Counted from the stretch's first letter, positions 33,976 to 45,924 are shown. The stretch is 64,000 nt of DNA from Halichoerus grypus (GCF_964656455.1 NC_135723.1:100889283-100953282), one strand, 5' to 3'. Program-made: numbers and translations. Notes: a model not told the origin generated them from the sequence alone.

Positions 33976-34149
33976 GCCCATCTTCTGCACACAGAAGCTG
34001 CCTGAGTCTTCAGAACAGGAGCCAGTTCCTGGCGGCCCTCTGCTCGAAGTTCTGTGACGGCCCCATCACACCTAGAAGAAATCTGGGGGTCACGGATGGG
34101 GGCCCACCGGCCCTCACTTCCTTCCGCCTTCACCCCTAGTGGGTCCCCC

Positions 34150-34420
34150 ACCCCCAGCCTTGACTGACAGCCACATTTCCCCCTCGGGCCTCTGCCCCTT
34201 CACCCTCTGGTCCCCAGGTGCCTTGGCCCTGACCCGGGCTCCCGCTCAGGGGGAGGCCTCGCTCTCCAAACCCTCCAGGAGGGCACAGCCCTCACTCACC
34301 ACACACTCCCTCCACCCGCTTCGATTCCTTTACTCCATTTACTGCTACCTGACTCAATACACAAACAGACACACGACAACCTGTAAAACCCCATGGCCTC
34401 CTCCCACTGGTGATGGGCTC
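34150..34420 (+). mobile_element. Possible L2 3' remnant
   Basis: A C/T-rich stretch with GCCCTCACTCACCACACACT, CGATTCCTTTACTCCATTTA and CTGCTACCTGACTCAATACA resembles L2. Too diverged for certainty. Confidence 0.35.
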
Positions 34421-34493
34421 CCGGGGCCGGGCACTTGGCTTTCTGCACCTCTGTGCTGGTGGCCCCGGGGGCAGGCACAGCAGTTACGATGAT

Positions 34494-34520
34494 GGGCAGG
34501 GGGCGGGGGGGGGGGCAGGG
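34494..34520 (+). repeat. G-quadruplex motif
   Basis: Four G tracts (34494-34496, 34499-34503, 34505-34515, 34518-34520) are separated by loops of one or two bases. This fits the classic quadruplex pattern on the plus strand, which is the non-coding strand for PRKAG2. Confidence 0.8.
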
Positions 34521-34604
34521 ACAACCAGGAGAACTAGAAACACGAGGAACCAGTCAGCACTTTGGTGCATGCACTTCAGAAAATATTTGTGTTCATATTC
34601 AGTG

Positions 34605-34715
34605 GGTTAATCTATTTAAACACCTTGCCTATTTGTTTCCTCCGCAGAGCCTTTGGGGTAGGCGCTATCATTTCCATCACACAGACGGTGACGCCGAGGC
34701 CCAGGAAGGGTAAGC
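34605..34715 (-). mobile_element. MIR SINE fragment, reverse orientation
   Basis: GGGTAGGCGCTATCATTTCC, CACACAGACGGTGACGCCGA and GGCCCAGGAAGGGTAAGCAG follow the reverse MIR core. It is followed by AATAAACGTTTGTTGAATGA, a typical end of an ancient LINE or SINE. Confidence 0.6.
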
Positions 34716-36389
34716 AGCTGCAGATATCTAATAAACGTTTGTTGAATGAATAAGTGAACAAGTCGGCCATCTCTAGAAATGTGCAAACAGGAGCTGAGGA
34801 CTGCTTGTTAGGGTGCCTGGCGATTACGGCAGGGATGAGATTTTCAAGAGAGCTACTGGCCTGTCCATGGACTCAAGGCCCCGGGTTCAGACCGAGGACT
34901 CTTCCTCACCTGGGCCCCACGGTGACCGAGTGAACGCGGGATGCAGGCCAAGGGTTGGGGGAGCGTCCCTGGCCGGGTTTGGTGCCACCATCCCAGGAGC
35001 CTCCCCTTCCCTGAGGGACTTGGGACTCCCTGGTGCTGCGTCGTGGTGGCAGTCACCCCAGCCGGTGGTGGGGCCACCTCTCGGGTGACGAGCAGCTGGG
35101 AGGATCCAGTGTCAGGGCGTGACTGGCCACCTGGGGCCCGGCCTTCCTCCCACGGCCTGCCTGTCACGTGCTATAATAGGACCAGGTGGCTCGTGGCCTC
35201 CACCCTCACACGTCCCCCACTGTCCCCCACTGCGCTGCCAACTCTGCCGTAAACAGGAGGGGCCTGTGCACTGAGCCTGGGCCTCTGCACGGCTGGATCT
35301 GGGGGTCAGATGAGGTGGCCACAGTGGGGTCTTTCTCCTTACTCCTTGGAACTGACCCTCCTCTTGGGCCCCACAAAGCTGCAGATGGCAGCGACGGGGA
35401 CAGCCCTACAAGGTCCTCTGTTCTGGTCCCCTGGGAGAGAGAGAGTCCCTGTCCCCCACTGATGAGACAAGACAAACTGCCCTTCTCGGCTCTGGAAGCC
35501 AACCCCACCGCAAAGCCCCCAGGGCCGGGGTGCGAGCTGCCCACTGGCCTGCCCAGGAGACTGCGTACGTAGGAGGGGAGCCTGGGTGAAATGAGCTTCC
35601 TGTTACCAGCGAAGGGGTCAATGCTGGGTAAGAGCCACTGTGCCAGCCACGTGCTCAGTTACCCAGCGCGGTTCCCCGAGGGAAGATGTGACGATCCTCT
35701 CCTACCTCGGTCTTCATCTTTCGTGGAGGCTTACGCACAGGTCAATGATTCAGAGGAGAAAAATGTTCCAGTCATGCAAATTCATTCCACTTGCATTTAC
35801 ATTTTCCATCACTCATTTGGGTATAGGATATTTTCAGCAGATTCCCAGCACCCAAAGCAAATCCTATTTATGGGGTGCCCTGTGTGTTCGGGGAGAGTGG
35901 CCAGGCCACGGAGGAGAGGGGTGCAAGCGGGTGTTCTCTCCGCTCCCTCCACAAACACTCCTCACCCTGGTGCACCGATCTGCCTCTGGAGGTGAAGCAG
36001 TTTCTAATTTCTCCTTTCTGTGGCCGGATAATTAAATCAAGGCAGGATAACAGAATATGGTGGACACGGGGAAGGGAAGACTCAAAGGCAAACTCCCAGA
36101 AGGGCAGCGGGTCGGGGAAGAGAGAATTCGGAGCCTGACGTCTTAGAAATCAGATATGCCGGTGTGTAAATCTGAATGCCCTAAACTGCCTCTGGGAGAG
36201 GAGGGAATTTGGGGCTTTGTTATCTTTTGCTCTGACTCTCACCCACCCCCGCCCCGCTGTGGCCCCCAAGACAGACTCTCTTCTTTAATTCCAGAGCCTT
36301 GGGAATTCCACACCCCTAATCGCAAGCCAGGCTGTTTCTTCAAGGCCTCGGCGCCCGGAGTCTCTTACATATGTGTAATGCAGTGTTGT
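34716..36389. other. Intronic sequence, nothing recognised
   Basis: Unique. GC-rich to about 35500, then more A/T-rich. A 128-codon plus frame (35186-35572) overlaps a 112-codon minus frame. Neither is supported. Confidence 0.5.
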
Positions 36390-36520
36390 TTTACTTTTTA
36401 GCATGGAAAAATGTGAACACATAACAAAGGTAGAACAGAATCACGAACCTCCATCTTCCCCTCACCCGGCTTCAAGAACTGCAAACTCACGGACACAGTT
36501 GTGTGAGCGTCATCTCTCCA
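36390..36520 (-). repeat. Ancient LINE-like remnant, family uncertain
   Basis: GTGAACACATAACAAAGGTA, GAACAGAATCACGAACCTCC, CCTCACCCGGCTTCAAGAAC resembles an old mammalian repeat containing CATATACAAAAGTAGA...CCCAGCTTCAACAA. It cannot be named with confidence. Confidence 0.4.
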
Positions 36521-36524
36521 CCGC

Positions 36525-36695
36525 CTGCCAGGGAATCACCTGGAAGTCTTGTTAAAACTCCCTGGGCCCCATCCCAGACCGAGTACCTGTCAATTTAGGG
36601 GCTAGAGTCCAAGAATCCCTACTTTCCCCATACGTTCCCCCACAGGATTCTCATGCACGGGGAGTGTGGGGTTCACCCCTGAGGAAGGTGGGGGC
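36525..36695 (+). mobile_element. hAT-Charlie (MER5/MER20-like) relic
   Basis: GGGAATCACCTGGAAGTCTT, GTTAAAACTCCCTGGGCCCC, ATCCCAGACCGAG and GATTCTCATGCACGGGGAGT match the general MER5/MER20 layout. Subfamily is not decided. Confidence 0.6.
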
Positions 36696-36889
36696 CGGCT
36701 CACTTGGGCAGCATCTTACACTTTCTCAGCTGTCATCTCCATCCGAATATAGATATTATTCAGTTGTTCGGAGGAATAAACACGGTTCATGAGAAAGGTG
36801 CTTGACACACGGCAAATGCCCATCACACACCCAATGTTATTGTCCTGCATCACTGTAGTTGGTTCCCAAACCCCGGGGGAAAATGTACA

Positions 36890-37128
36890 CCAAGATGGAG
36901 ATTTTTTTTTTTTTAAGAGAGGGAGAGGAAGAGAGAGAGAGAGAAAGAGAGAGAGGAGAGGGAGCAGCTGGGGGGCAGAGGAGAGAGAAAATCCTAAGCA
37001 GGCTCCATACCCAGTGGGGAGCCCAACGTGGGGCTCGATCTCACGACCCTGAGATCATGACCTGAGCCGAAATCAAGAGTCGGATGCTTCCCTGGCTGAG
37101 CCAACCAGGCACCCAAGATGGAGATTTT
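36890..37128 (-). mobile_element. CAN SINE with 16-bp target-site duplication
   Basis: CCAAGATGGAGATTTT is repeated exactly at 36890-36905 and 37113-37128. The body between has a (GA)n-rich part (36920-36960) and the minus-strand head TGGGTGCCTGGTTGGCTCAG. The conserved CTCCCTGCTC segment is replaced by CTCCCCACTGGGTATGGAG. Confidence 0.93.
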
Positions 37129-38847
37129 GTGGGGGATTTGTCCAAATCTATGAGCTCTGCCATCTCTTGGCACCAAGGCAAGGGTATGCATTTCTGTTTG
37201 GGGCCCCTGACCAACAGAGAAAAAAAGCAATACACAAACCAGGGAGTTCCCATCTTGCTATTGGCCCCCAGGGGTCAGATATGACACTGAACCTGAGGTT
37301 CCCTGGTCCTTTCTTAAGACAACTCAAGGAGATCAGAGGAGGACACCTGTGGAGCGACTTACTATCAGATACCAAGGGAATGGATAGAGACCTTTGGCAA
37401 TAATGCCCTGTCATCCTAGCCCCCACTGTGACTCTGGGCATTCATGAAAGGGGCAGGGAGCTGGGCACAGCAGGCCCACCTTGTCCAGCCGGGACTGGAT
37501 CCAGTCGTAAACCTTACCGCCATGTTTGTCATGCACAGAGCTCAACCCATCCCGCACACAGTAGGCCCGCAGCAATCACTTACAAAGGCAGATGGGGGAC
37601 ATGGTTTCCATTACATCACCGTGGAAACCGAGGCCTACACAAAATCAAGCTTCCTGTGGCTCCATAGAAATTCATTTAGAGAATAGTAGGGATTAATGCC
37701 ATTGTCCTAGCTACTGGTTTGAACTCCTCTAAGGAAAAGTTTCTACAACGCAGAGCATTTCAGAAAGCATGGAGGCCCGAGGCAGGCAACTGGTTCGAAG
37801 ATTTAAATACCTGTGGGGCAGGTGGGAGCGCATGTGGATCCAGGAGAAGGGACAGCTTCCATACCCTTTTAGGGAAAGGAGTGCTGGCAGTAATGAGAGC
37901 AGCAGCAACGTGCTCCGTGCTCCGTAAGAATTTGAGGAAACAAAAGAAGGAAAGAGGTTGCCCTTATAAAGTTAAGTTTTGAAAAGCACATAAAAAGGAG
38001 ACGTAATTAGCCATTGATGAGAGTTGCCCAAGAGACTGTGATTACATGGCTCAAGAATTTGGGAACACCCATAACTCCACTCAAGGTGACCTGGGTCACC
38101 TGCAGGGAGGCAGAAATAATATTTTATTCCAATTTAGTAAGCAGAAACTCTTTGGAGAAACTCCAAGCACAGAGAATGGTGGAAGGATGGTCATCCAAGG
38201 GCACAAAACAGGAAGCTCCAAATGCCTTTCCGCACACGGTCCAAGGGAAGGGTGGCCGGGCGCCAGAACATCCTAGATCACACTCGAACTCACTCAGCAG
38301 CTGTTGAGCTGGCTCCCCACGTCACTCGGCAGGTTAGGGTGCTGGTGTCTGCACCCTGGTCCACATACCCACGTGTGCCCATCATCTGCACCACGGAGAT
38401 GAGAAAGCTTTAGATCCTGATGGTTTGATGAACGGAGAAATAGGCGTGTTCTTGGTGTGCTGAAGAGAGCAAGTTTTTGAGCCTACAAAGTTGATGACCC
38501 ATCCTGAGACCTGGTGACCCACCAAGAAATGTCACCATGTGGGAGAGGTCTCTTGGCAGCTTGTCTCAACTGTGCTGGGGACCTCCCTCAAATTTACCGT
38601 CCTAGGTCAGAAGGGGTTTTTGCCCACCCCGTGTCTTTTGCATCTTCCCTACGACTGGCTTCTAGAGAGGGGGAGAGGGGCTCCGAAGTGGGGGGATTCC
38701 CTCAAGACTCACTTTTCCAGGCCCCCTGTGGCAATGGCATGCCACCAGGAGACCTAGACTGACCCTTGGACATCCCGAGCCAAACTTCTCAGAAGCAGGT
38801 GCAAAGCAGGATCCCCTGGTTTCCAGAGATGGCTGGCTGGATAAATC
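37129..38847. other. Intronic sequence, nothing recognised
   Basis: Unique. 37700-38200 is A/T-richer than its surroundings, with an mRNA-like feel but no supported frame or poly(A) structure. Confidence 0.5.
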
Positions 38848-39155
38848 TGCTCAGGCTGCCATAACAGAGTAGTATACACCGGGTGCCTTCAACAGCAGAA
38901 ATTAATTTTCCCACGGTTCTTGAGGCTGGAAAGTCCAATGTCAAGGTGCCAGCGTGGTCAAGTTCTGGTGAGGTCTCTCTTCCTGGCTTGCAGACAGCTG
39001 CCTTCTCGCTGTGTCCTCCCATGGTAGAGAGTCTCCCTCTTCCCCATTTTATAAGGCCACCAATCCTATCGGATTAGGTCCCCACCCTTGTGACCTCATT
39101 TTACCTTAATTATCTCCTAAATGCCCTATATCTGAATGCAGTCACGTGGCGGGTT
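38848..39155 (-). mobile_element. MaLR LTR, reverse orientation
   Basis: CTGCTCAGGCTGCCATAACA, GCAGAAATTAATTTTCCCAC, TTCTTGAGGCTGGAAAGTCC, TCTTCCTGGCTTGCAGACAG, CTTCTCGCTGTGTCCTCCCA, TTATAAGGCCACCAATCC and TATCTGAATGCAGTCACGTG are the reverse complement of an MST/MLT1-like LTR. It is sense to PRKAG2. Confidence 0.85.
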
Positions 39156-42100
39156 GGGGGCACACTGCACGAATTGGGGGGCACTGCAGTGGCAGGAGTC
39201 GTCCCGGTGTGCCCGGGGCCTGGCCCCCCCAATGCTGTGTGGGAGTCCACTGCCCCTGCTCTGGAAGTGACTTTGGGCACCTCTTGGTGACACACAGCTT
39301 GCAGCTTGGTTCTTTGCATGCTGGGGATTCTGTGAGCTACTCAATAGCCTTTGATAATTTGGGGGGGTCCACTTAAACAGCTAGAACTAATTTCTGGGCT
39401 AATTCAGAATTCTGATGCCAGGCCAAATAGGACCCCTTTCCACAGAGTCCAAAGCTGGCTTCTCTGAATTTCCGAAGGGGAGTCTCTGGCTCTTGCTCAC
39501 CATATGTGAAGGTAGGCCCGCCTCCTCCTCCCTCTCGTGGTGTCGCTACATTAGAATCTCCTGGGAAGGGTGCTCTTGGGCTCCAAGTAGCAGAAAGTCT
39601 AATTCAAACTGGCTTTAACAAAAACATTTGCCTCGGGACAGGAAGTCCAGCGTGCGGCTGTGTGTCTTCTCTCTGTCCATCTGGGCTTCAGCTCCCTTTG
39701 CTCATGGTCACAGACGGCTGCCAGCAGCCGGGGCAGTGTCTATGCCTGTGTCCCGGGAGGAGGGAAAGAAGGAAGAACACTGCCCCACACCTTGGAATGG
39801 TGGCCCCCAGCCCCAGTCAACAGCACTCAGCCTGGGCCAAGACTGGTTGCCAGGTCTGTCCGAACCCCCAGTTTGTCAGAGAAGCTGGCCATCCTTGGGC
39901 AAGTGCTCAGGAGCTCGGGAGGAGCTGGGCTGGGCTGGGAGTGACCCTTCAGCAGATGCGAGCAAGCAAGTCCAGCCAGCGGGGAGGACTCTGAGCACAA
40001 GACACAGACTGACCAGGGTGACCCCAGAGGTGCCCCAGGGGAGCTGGCAAAGTGCAGGGTCGGGGGCAGGCCTCCAGTTTCTGGGGGGGACGAAGCAGCA
40101 CACAGGCCCAGAGGGACGGTACGGGGGACGAGAAGGCATCCCTTTGGCAGAAACTGGGTACGAAGTGGAGCCTTGACAGGCTGCAGGAAGCAGATGCCAG
40201 GACAGAATCCAGCACGCCAGAGTCATCCTGGTTTCCGGGGCAGGCTGAAAGAAGGGAGCAGGGAGAGGTGGGGAGAGCCCCAGGCCGCGTGCAAGCTGAC
40301 ACCCGGGCACGGAGGGGGCAGGGAGGATCTGAGAATGTTCTGGCCAGGTGGGTGGGGAGCTGCCCCTCGGAGTCCCACGTCCTGCAGGAAGAGCCTTCTC
40401 CTCTAGACACAAGGCCATATTGCCCCCCGGGTTCCTCTTCTCCCTTCGGCATCAAAACCTGCTCCAGGAAAAGAACCTATTCTCAGTCCTTGCACCTTCT
40501 CCCTCACTGGTGGCTCCTCTTGAGGGCTCATCTCTCATTGGAAAGGAGGACTCTGCTTTGATAACGACATGCTAGCTGTTAACCGGCAGGGCGAAAGGAG
40601 AATTCCCTCTGTCCTGAAAGCAGCTGGGTTCTGGTGGGACACACGGAGCCAGAGCCCTGCCTCCCCGGGCTTCTCGAGCAGCAAGGGCGCTTGGCCTTGG
40701 CCTCCCTGCCTTCAGCCAACAGCTTAGCACAGTCCCCGCTCGCGGCTGTCACGTCAGCCGGCACGCGCCTGTTTCGGACGGTGTCGCTGGTGCCCCCAAG
40801 CTGGTGGTGACTAAAGGACATTCCTCCCTTCCCAAAGGCCTCTGAGTCCTCTGACCAGCTCCCCACTTCCGAGCCTGTCACCCCAGCCCCACACCCTCCC
40901 CTCCCATCCTCCCTGGGGTCTCTGCCTGCAGACCCAGGGAAGCCAAGCACTGAGGTAAGAGAGGCTGCCACCCTGTTCGGAGGGGGAGCTGGAGTTCTGT
41001 GCTGCTCTTCTCTCCCCCAAGCACCTGCGGAGACGTTCTGAGTCTCCTGGGATTGGCATCAGTTCCGAGTCAGGGGCCCTGGACTCCCCTTCATGCAAGG
41101 GGTTCTGGGTCTAAACGGGCTCAGGTCTGGGAACTAAGGGGCCGTGACCCTGTTCCTACGATTTGAGTTAGACATTCATGCACTTGACCTAGGACTCGCC
41201 CCCTTATGCAGACAAGCATGTATCAGGCTTCCCCTCCGTCTCATTCCCAGGACCAGCGCCATCAAGTAGCGACCCCCTCGTCCGTGTGAGGCAGGCTCCT
41301 CCCATCATGCTCCGCCTCTGCTGTCCTGAACCGTAACCAAGCCCATCCTGTCTCTGGTGATTAAGTGGTGCCAGCTGGGACCTAACTGTCCCCCATTGCA
41401 TTTAGGATTTCCGGGGCAATGGGGGCACTTCCCACTATAATTTCGGATCTGCAGAGAAGGGTGACCATAGAGCTTTTCCAAGGAACTGGGGCTCCCCTTA
41501 CCAAGTATTTGTCACGGTCTCAGTGAAAAGTGTGTCCTCCGGATTCTCCTGGGGTGGGGGTGGAGGGTGGCGAGCGGGTCTTACATGATGATCTACTCTC
41601 GCATTCCAACGTCCCGAAGCCTTTGGATCCCTTCCTCTAGGGAGTCCCATAGTGTCGGACCCTTGGGTCCATGTTTCAGTCAAACAAACTGCAGAGCCCT
41701 CTGTGCCCCTAGAGCCCTTCTGCAACCCCTCGGCAAGCCCAGGAGCGAGCATCTCCACTGAGGGAGTCAGCTCAGCCCCGTTCCTGGAGGCAACATGCCC
41801 AAGGAAAGAGGGGACACTCCCACGGGCTGTTCTGCCCTGAGTCCCCTGGGTCAGGAAATCCTGCAAGAACCCTTAGAAGGCAGGGCTGGTCCTCTCTCTC
41901 CTGGGACGAATGCCAGGCCTGTCTCCATGTTCCACTGCCCCCCTCCCCCCCGCAGAACCTCCCCCCGGCTTTCTGGGCCTCTCTCTACCATTTTTTCTAA
42001 GGACCCCCAGGGCCCCAGGCCACCTCCCCAGGCCAGGCCAGTTTCCTAGCCTCCTGCACGTCTCCCAACCCAGAGCCACTATGCCTCTTCCTCTTCCATC

Positions 42101-42489
42101 CCCAGTGCCTTGCTCTGTGTGATGGGCTAATTGGTGCTTAGCTGCTAAATGCCGATTTGTACGGGCTCTAAGAGACACAGAAGCTTCTGGGAAGGATAAT
42201 GCAACAGCAGATGATGCCAGGATCCAAACACATGCCACCCGAGCTGAAACTTGCACCTTTAGAAAGTCAGATGTTGGGGACCTGGGGCTGCTCACTGTGT
42301 CCCCCGGATCACACTGCAGGTGGCTGCCCCTCAGGTTCCCACAGGGGCCCGATACCCCAGCGATAACTCAGAGGTGGTCTCCAGACTCTCAGCACCTTCT
42401 CATTACACACAGCGGTGGGAGTCAGGAGGCCCTCCCGCCCGTGGGTGCACACTTGAAGGGCTTGCAGGCTCGGTGGGGACAGATGGCCA
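39156..42489. other. Intronic sequence with one CpG cluster
   Basis: Mostly unique, GC-rich. 39560-39760 may be an old unclassified repeat (AAACTGGCTTTAACAAAAAC, GACAGGAAGTCCAGC). A CpG cluster lies at 40643-40791 (see below). Open frames of 182, 180 and 169 codons overlap one another on both strands and are not supported. Confidence 0.45.
40643..40791. promoter_or_regulatory. CpG-dense patch, possible small CpG island
   Basis: About 14 CpG in 150 bp, including CTCGAGC, CGCTCGCGGC, CACGTCAGCCGG and CACGCGCC, in a region where CpG is otherwise scarce. It could be a regulatory patch. No transcript start can be deduced from sequence alone. Confidence 0.35.
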
Positions 42490-42900
42490 TGTTCACTGAC
42501 TGACAGGCAAAACATGGTGTCCACATACAATGGACTCCTACATCATCTGAAAAAAGAAGGACAACCTGACACACGCCACAACATGGATGAACCCTGAGGA
42601 CACTGTGCTCAGTGACAGAGGCCAGTCACAAAGGGACAAACGCCGCGGGATTCCACTTACGTGAGTTACTACGACAGTCAAACTCACAGAGACGGAAGAC
42701 AGGAAGTGGGTCTACAGGGGACAGAGGACGGATGCGTTAGTGTTTAATGGAGGCAAGAAGAAAGTTCGGGGAAGATGACGGTGGTGACTGCACACTAGTG
42801 TGAACGTAATTAATGCCCCAGAACCATATGCTCAAAAATAGACAGATGGCAAATTTCATGGTTACATGTTTTTCACCACAGTGTAAAGAAATGCCAAAAT
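42490..42900 (+). mobile_element. L1M 3' end, forward orientation
   Basis: CACAACATGGATGAACCCTG, GAGGCCAGTCACAAAGGGAC, GATTCCACTTACGTGAG, CAAACTCACAGAGACGGAAG, GGGAAGATGACGGTGGTGAC and TTTTTCACCACAGTGTAAAG trace the L1M 3' UTR in order. Confidence 0.88.
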
Positions 42901-43547
42901 GAAAATAAGGAGTGACATGTCACTCACGGGCATGGAGGGTTCCAGTGGCACGGAGAGGGGACTCCCTGGGAAGGTCCACATCCCAGGAGCCCGGGTGCCC
43001 CCACCTGCCCCAGGCCTGGGCCCCGAGGGCTACTTGAAGTACCTCTGGCTCCAACCACTCCCCGTTTCAAGCTTACTTCTTGCTGTTACCCTCGTCCACG
43101 TTCTATTCTGCCTGAATCTCAGCGCCAGGACCTTGAGAGGGTCTCAACAAATCTCTCATCCAATGTTTAAAAACTCGCCCTTGGCTGGAACACCCCTTGT
43201 ATTAACAACTAACACTGCTGAGTGCCTACCGTATGCGGGCAGGGTGCTCCCCCTCGGAGGGCCGCAGCCCCACCCCAGCCCCGTGCAGGTGGGCGCCCCC
43301 TTGCTGCAGCTCCCACCTCCAGAACGCTGTCCTCCTTGGGGGCCCACAGAGATACTGGGGCACCCTGCATGCTCGTGATTGTGGGGAACTTCCTCTGGCT
43401 TTCCAACGCTTTGACATTTTATTTTAGGTTTTAGATTTTTAAAATGTAGTAAAATGCATTTAAAAAATACATATATCTTCATGGTGGGGGTGGTGGGTAT
43501 TTCTCTCCTGCGAAGTTGAGTTCTGTTTCGCTCCAGGATGAGAACCT
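42901..43547. other. Intronic sequence, nothing recognised
   Basis: GC-rich at 42930-43380, then an A/T-rich stretch (43410-43470). No repeat head or exon is seen. Confidence 0.5.
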
Positions 43548-43702
43548 GAGGTGTAGCGTAGTCCCCGGTGAGGCAGTGAAAGCAGTGTGCATCCCACGTC
43601 CTGGTCGGCTTCCCCGCTAGCGAAGACTCAGGCTCAGCCTATACATGACACGCCGCGAAGCATAGCAGGCGGGGTCCCCGGCGGATCCGGGAGGAACTCC
43701 CG
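43548..43702 (+). repeat. Left arm of 155-bp inverted repeat
   Basis: The 155 bases are repeated in reverse complement at 44356-44510 with two mismatches (43624 A versus G, 43646 T versus C) and no gap. The arm starts GAGGTGTAGCGTAGTCCCCG and ends CCGGGAGGAACTCCCG. It holds about 13 CpG, far above the window average. It matches no repeat family I know. Confidence 0.97.
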
Positions 43703-44355
43703 CTTCATTAGGGCACTCCTTCAAATCTTGAGGGCTGTTCTCACCCCTCGCTAAGCTCACTCCTGTCCCTGCCAACATTTTCAATTCTTTCAACTCCTTT
43801 TCATATGACAGGATTTTCAGGTCTCGTTTCACCCTGATAATTAAGTCCCTGACCTTGAAAAATGTTTACAATCCCACAGAAGAATTAAAATTTAAGATTA
43901 AGAAATGGAATAAGGCCCACCTGGAATGACTTAATAATTCAGTATTAAACCCTGTGGCTCGGACCATGAAGGAGAAGACAGAGGAGGTCTAAGCAGGGGG
44001 AGGCTTCCGTGCCCCCCCCCGCCCCGTGGCCCCGAGAATGCTTGTAGGGGACTGGCCATCCCACCCCAGGCCTTTCTGCTTTTAGGTGGGTGGTTAAAAA
44101 GGCCCGAACAGCTACATCACCACACCTCGAAATCTGTCTGGGGACTCACAGCTGAGCGGACTGGGCCCTCCCCCACTTCGATTTTCTTTGATTTTTCTAT
44201 CCTAGGGATGAGGTGATCTATTTTTAGTGCAGAGGCTGCTGTGAGGGAGAAGTTGCTATAGCGACAGTTGGTGGTTACAAACCAGGTCCTGCTACAGTTC
44301 CCCGTCATAAATAAATCCCAAACGCCGAGCCCCAGGAAGCATGCAGCCTTAGAGA
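43703..44355. other. Spacer between the inverted-repeat arms
   Basis: 653 bp of ordinary-looking sequence, A/T-rich in 43790-43960, with a C-run (CCCCCCCCC, near 44013). No transposase-like frame and no recognised element. Confidence 0.6.
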
Positions 44356-44510
44356 CGGGAGTTCCTCCCGGATCCGCCGGGGACCCCGCCTGCTATGCTT
44401 CGCGGCGTGTCGTGTATAGGCTGAGCCTGAGTCCTCGCTAGCGGGGAAGCCGACCAGGACGTGGGATGCACACTGCTTTCACTGCCTCACCGGGGACTAC
44501 GCTACACCTC
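44356..44510 (-). repeat. Right arm of 155-bp inverted repeat
   Basis: Reverse complement of 43548-43702, 153 of 155 bases identical. The 44412 difference keeps a CpG where the left arm has TpG, so the left arm carries the decayed base there. Sequence beyond 44510 does not continue the match. Confidence 0.97.
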
Positions 44511-44734
44511 CATCACCAGGCGAGGAAAAACACCTGTGGTTGTGCAGCGCTGGATGACGGGCAGGAGGCCGGTTGTGAGCGCAGGGCACCAGGTGAGGAA
44601 GCTCGGAAAAATGCAGACCCGGCTTCTGCTCAGAGACTAGCCCCGGGGGGCGGGGCACACACAGCTAACGCTGAGCTATTGACTGAGGCCGCCCACGTGT
44701 GCGTGCGACGACGAGCAGCCGTCGTATGCGCGCG

Positions 44735-45170
44735 ACAGAAGCATGCAGATGTACAAGAACATTCGCAGCAGCACTCCCTCAGAGCCCCGAGCCGGAAACC
44801 GCCATGCCGGTGCAGGCAGGTGGAGAGGAGCTGTGGTCCATGCAGGGGACGGGGCGGCCAAGGAGGATGCACAGTAGCAACGGCATCAGCTGGGCTGCAT
44901 CTCACAGGGTGCGAGGGAAAGAAGCCGGGTGAAAAAGAACTCTCGTAGGGACCCAGCACAGAAAAGTTCAGCACCACACCGTGCTGATCTTGCGGGGGAA
45001 GTGCCCTGGAGGGAGTGGGGGGAGGCTTCCGGGGTGCTCTCGTGATGCTCTGTTCCTTGATCTGCGTGTCGGTTGCATGCATGTGTTCCAATTGCACATT
45101 TACCACCTACGATTTGTACATGTTTATGTATGCTTCTACTTTCATAACATCTACGTTAACGAGGTTTTAA
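44735..45170 (+). mobile_element. L1M 3' end, forward orientation, CpG-rich
   Basis: GATGTACAAGAACATTCGCA, GGCATCAGCTGGGCTGCATC, GGGGTGCTCTCGTGATGCTC, TTCCTTGATCTGCGTGTCGG, TTGCATGCATGTGTTCCAAT and CTACGATTTGTACATG follow an L1M 3' end whose typical text is TTCTTGATCTGGGTGCTGGT. The left edge is uncertain. Confidence 0.7.
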
Positions 45171-45924
45171 AAGTTAGTATTGCATTGTTAGTCAATCTCA
45201 ACAACGTGGTGCCCGAGGTAGATCTGTTTGTGGGCGCTGGGACCTGCTGGGATGCGTGGACCCAAGCCCCATCTGGTTCCAGCAAGTCCAGGCACAGAAG
45301 TGCCAGACCTGGTCATAAGGATGGGGTGACTCCAGGTGACCTACCACCAGCATGGGGGCCCTGCTGTGGGGCCATCCAGGAGAAGGGACGCTGGTGTCAC
45401 AGGAGACCCCTGGGAAGGGGGACCCTGGACGGGCTTTGGTAGGCGGCGGCAATCACCCCCAGGCTGGGCGCACCTTGAAGGTTCTTGGCCCACAGGCGTC
45501 AGCCTGAAGAGACAGCATTTCACTCGTCTTTTTGGGACACCATCTGGGTATCTCCTCAGGTCATGGCCACCGCTGCTCAGAGGTCACCTCGAGGCTACGG
45601 CCACTTCTGTTTCTCCTCTGATCAGCTTTGGCTGTACTGTGACCAGGCTGAGTCCCTCAGGAATGAGCCGCAGGGAGGACAGGGGACTTCTGACTCATCC
45701 CCCATGACTCATGGACTGCTTGGGGTAGCAGCCGGAGTGTGGGTGAAGAATGTGGCAGAGAAAGGGGAGGCTTTGTGTGTCGTTGCAGCAGAGGGGAGGG
45801 GTACCCGTGGCCCACCTCACGCATAGTCAGTAGAGGGAAGCCCTATGGAAAGGGTGCCCAGGGTCTTGGGGCTGAGGCTGCCTGCAGTGGGCGGAGACAC
45901 TCATCTTCTTTGATAGGTTGCCAC
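45171..45924. other. Intronic sequence, nothing recognised
   Basis: Unique. Frames of 153 and 123 codons overlap in different phases without splice support. Confidence 0.5.

Noticed and set aside
43548..44510. Integrated retroelement with LTRs
   Set aside because: The arms are inverted, not direct, and no internal element sequence is present.
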